7,024 bases of DNA from DATHBP01 sp035296085 (GTDB lineage Bacteria; Actinomycetota; Actinomycetes; Propionibacteriales; Nocardioidaceae): assembly GCA_035296085.1 (NCBI GenBank), contig DATHBP010000131.1, forward strand, positions 1 through 7,024, in the 5' to 3' direction. The translations under genes were made by a program, and so were the position numbers. The stretch's first letter is position 1, and every line of letters begins with the position of its first letter. Of the stretch, positions 5,293 to 7,024 are shown piece after piece. The notes under the pieces are model-generated. The model searched no databases. It had not been told where the DNA came from and saw nothing but the letters and a program-made list of their open reading frames with translations.

Positions 5293-6441
5293 GTGACCGC
5301 TACCGCCGCTGAGCGTTCCGCCCTGGAACGATGCGTCGGAAACGCGAAAGATTTTCTCGCCGAGCACTGGGCGGTGCGGCCGATGGTGCGCCACGCCGGC
5401 TCGGCCGAGAGCGGCTACGGCGACCTGCTCGACCTGGCCGCCGTCGACCGGCTGATCACCTCGGCGGGGCTGCGGACGCCGGCGTTGCGGCTGGTCCGGG
5501 ACGGCAAGCCGGTCGAGCCCACCCTCTACACCGCGACGCCACGGATCGGCGGGGCGCCCATGACCGGGCTCGCCGATCCGGCCCGGGTGTTGGCGCAGAT
5601 CGACGCCGGCGCGACGCTCGTGCTGCAAGGTCTGCACCGCTACTGGGAGCCGCTGCGACGGCTCTGCCGAGATCTCGAGGCGGCGCTGAGTTGCTCGTGC
5701 CAGGCCAACGCCTACATCACCCCGCCCGGTGCACGCGGGCTCGCCGTGCACAGCGACCCGCACGACGTCTTTGTGCTGCAGTCGTTCGGCGAGAAGCGCT
5801 GGGAGGTGCACGGGCCGGACGGCGTCCAGGATGTGCTGCTCCGTCCGGGCGACTCGCTGTATCTGCCGCTCGGCACACCGCACGCGGCGACGGCGCAGGA
5901 CGGGCTGTCCGGACATGTGACCGTGGGGCTGGTACCCCAGACGTGGCGTGACGCGCTCGCCGAGGCCGTACGCGAGGTGCTGACCGACCCGGGCTATGAC
6001 GAGCGGCTGCCGCCCGGTTGGGCCGACGACCCGCAGGCACACCGGGTCGACCTCGCCGCCCGCCTCGCCGACCTTCGTGTCCGGCTGGACAAGGCCGACC
6101 CGACGGCCCTCGCCGCCGGCCGCACTGAGCGCTTCTGGACCTCCCGGCCGCCGGCGCTGGCGGGCGGCCTCCTCGACCGGGTTCGGCTCACCGGGTTGGA
6201 CGAGGCCAGCGTGGTGCGGCGCCGGGAGGGATCAGTGTGCCGCCTTCACCGTGACGGCGACCGACTCGTGCTGTTGCTTGGCGACCGCTCCGTGCGCATG
6301 CCGGTCTGGGTGCAGCCGGCGGTCGAGTCGCTGGTCAGCGGCGAGCCGGTCACACTCGCTGACGTGGCGCTGGACGCGCAGAGCCGGTCGGTCCTGGTGC
6401 GCCGGCTGGTGCGGGAAGGGCTGCTCGAGGTCTGCGAGTGA
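5293..6441 (+). CDS. JmjC/cupin_4 2-oxoglutarate, Fe(II)-dependent oxygenase, NO66/MINA (ROX)-like
   Basis: A 382-residue cupin_4-type JmjC protein. Characterised relatives (NO66, MINA53, bacterial YcfD/RoxA) hydroxylate His or Arg of ribosomal proteins using Fe(II), O2 and 2-oxoglutarate. Visible: an FLAEHWAVRP start (21-30) like the W-x-x-x-P opening of the family; NAYITPPGARGLAVHSD (139-155) with metal ligands His153 and Asp155; DVFVLQSFGEKRWEV (158-172) with Lys168; GDSLYLPLGTPHAA (187-199) with the likely third ligand His197; and GHVTVGL closing the barrel. The part beyond about 215 is the expected helical dimerisation region followed by a winged-helix-like end (about 335-380). The set of ligands is complete, so it should be active. 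GTG at 5293 is the only plausible start although it has no Shine-Dalgarno, suggesting weak or coupled translation. It overlaps the next gene by 4 nt. The substrate is unknown; the neighbouring peptide or a ribosomal protein are the candidates. Confidence 0.88.
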   Translation: MTATAAERSALERCVGNAKDFLAEHWAVRPMVRHAGSAESGYGDLLDLAAVDRLITSAGLRTPALRLVRDGKPVEPTLYTATPRIGGAPMTGLADPARVLAQIDAGATLVLQGLHRYWEPLRRLCRDLEAALSCSCQANAYITPPGARGLAVHSDPHDVFVLQSFGEKRWEVHGPDGVQDVLLRPGDSLYLPLGTPHAATAQDGLSGHVTVGLVPQTWRDALAEAVREVLTDPGYDERLPPGWADDPQAHRVDLAARLADLRVRLDKADPTALAAGRTERFWTSRPPALAGGLLDRVRLTGLDEASVVRRREGSVCRLHRDGDRLVLLLGDRSVRMPVWVQPAVESLVSGEPVTLADVALDAQSRSVLVRRLVREGLLEVCE

Positions 6442-7024
6442 CGTCACCGACCGAGCGCTGCTCGGCTCGCAGCATCCGCCTGGAGGAGTCGATCGCCGGC
6501 ACCGCGTCGGTGGTCTCCCGCTGGCTGCTGCTCGAGCAGCTGGGGCCCTGGCCCGCAACGGCTCTGCACAGCCTGCGGCTGAGCACCGGGCTGGGTGCCG
6601 AGCTGGCTCGGCGCGCCAACCGAGCGAGGGTTCGCATCGTGCTGCTGCGTCGCCACGGTCGACCTACCCAGCCGGCGGAGCCCGCCGACGGCCCCGCCTG
6701 CTTCGTCGCGCACGTTCGGCCGGCCGGATCCTGGCTTGCTCGAGTGCCGCTCACCACCCCGGGCGACCTGCTCGACGTCGACCTGGGCGCGCTGACCGCC
6801 GGCCCGTCGGACGCGGCCGAGACGCTCGACCAGCCGCTGCTGTGCGTATGCACCCACGGCCGCCACGACGCGTGCTGCGCGGAGCGCGGCCGACCAGTCG
6901 CAGCCGCCATCGCGGCGCGCTTTCCGACCCAGACCTGGGAGGTCTCGCATATCGGCGGCGACCGTTTCGCCGGCAATCTGGTGTGCTTTCCCGACGGCGA
7001 CTACTTCGGCCGGTTGAGCATGGC
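6438..7024 (+). CDS. Suc/Fer-like (sucrase/ferredoxin-like) thioredoxin-fold [2Fe-2S] protein, N-terminal part
   Basis: The frame is open from GTG 6438 to the window edge (195 codons); family members are about 300 residues, so roughly a third is missing. It belongs to the Suc/Fer-like family, whose name is historical; the core is a thioredoxin-like ferredoxin fold. Visible: CVCTHGRHDACC (136-147), the Cys/His-rich block expected to hold the cluster, followed by AERGRPVAAAIAARFP, and the hallmark SHIGGDRFAGN (170-180) with LVCFPDGDYFGRL (181-193). The start is fixed by the GTGA overlap with the oxygenase stop; the N-terminus TSPTERCSARS is typical of the family. The overlap implies coupled expression with the oxygenase, and the protein may deliver electrons or iron-sulfur redox function to it. 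That partnership is inference; JmjC oxygenases do not strictly need a ferredoxin. Confidence 0.88.
   Translation, partial: MTSPTERCSARSIRLEESIAGTASVVSRWLLLEQLGPWPATALHSLRLSTGLGAELARRANRARVRIVLLRRHGRPTQPAEPADGPACFVAHVRPAGSWLARVPLTTPGDLLDVDLGALTAGPSDAAETLDQPLLCVCTHGRHDACCAERGRPVAAAIAARFPTQTWEVSHIGGDRFAGNLVCFPDGDYFGRLSM

Noticed and set aside
5149..6042. Minus-strand frame opposite the oxygenase N-terminal half
   Set aside because: The plus strand here encodes the complete HxD...H cupin motif set; the antisense product has no recognisable domain.

Overview
High-GC DNA with dense, tightly packed genes, GTG starts, 4-nt stop/start overlaps and apparently leaderless start codons. This points to an actinobacterium; I cannot name the genus from the sequence alone.

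Left part (1-4264), all on the minus strand. Reading from right to left, a probable operon begins with a cystathionine gamma-synthase (metB-type, 4264-3056). It continues with a MutL/GlmL-family ASKHA ATPase (3039-1642; the family is tied to B12-dependent mutases) and an AI-2E/PerM-type membrane transporter (1645-311), with a 17-nt gap and then a 4-nt overlap. After a 46-nt gap comes a separate minus-strand gene of unknown function, cut by the window edge (264-1). Both metB and this last gene carry the same hexamer TAGCCT ending exactly 6 nt before the start codon and lack a Shine-Dalgarno. That is the layout of leaderless actinobacterial promoters.

Right part (4368-7024), all on the plus strand. 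msrA (methionine sulfoxide reductase A) is divergent from metB across a 103-nt shared region, placing methionine synthesis and methionine repair back to back. After it comes a three-gene set: a 60-residue, extremely acidic peptide with no Lys, Arg, Cys or aromatic residue and three DADxxD units; a JmjC/cupin_4 oxygenase related to the NO66/MINA ribosomal oxygenases; and a Suc/Fer-type thioredoxin-like [2Fe-2S] protein that runs off the right edge. The oxygenase and Suc/Fer genes overlap by 4 nt.

The most interesting candidate system is this peptide + peptidyl-hydroxylase-like oxygenase + iron-sulfur protein set. It has the layout of a small peptide-modification (RiPP-like) or protein-hydroxylation module. 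The gene identities are read from sequence motifs; the joint function is inference. There are no RNA genes, mobile elements or CRISPR arrays in the window, and no gene-free stretch longer than 103 nt.
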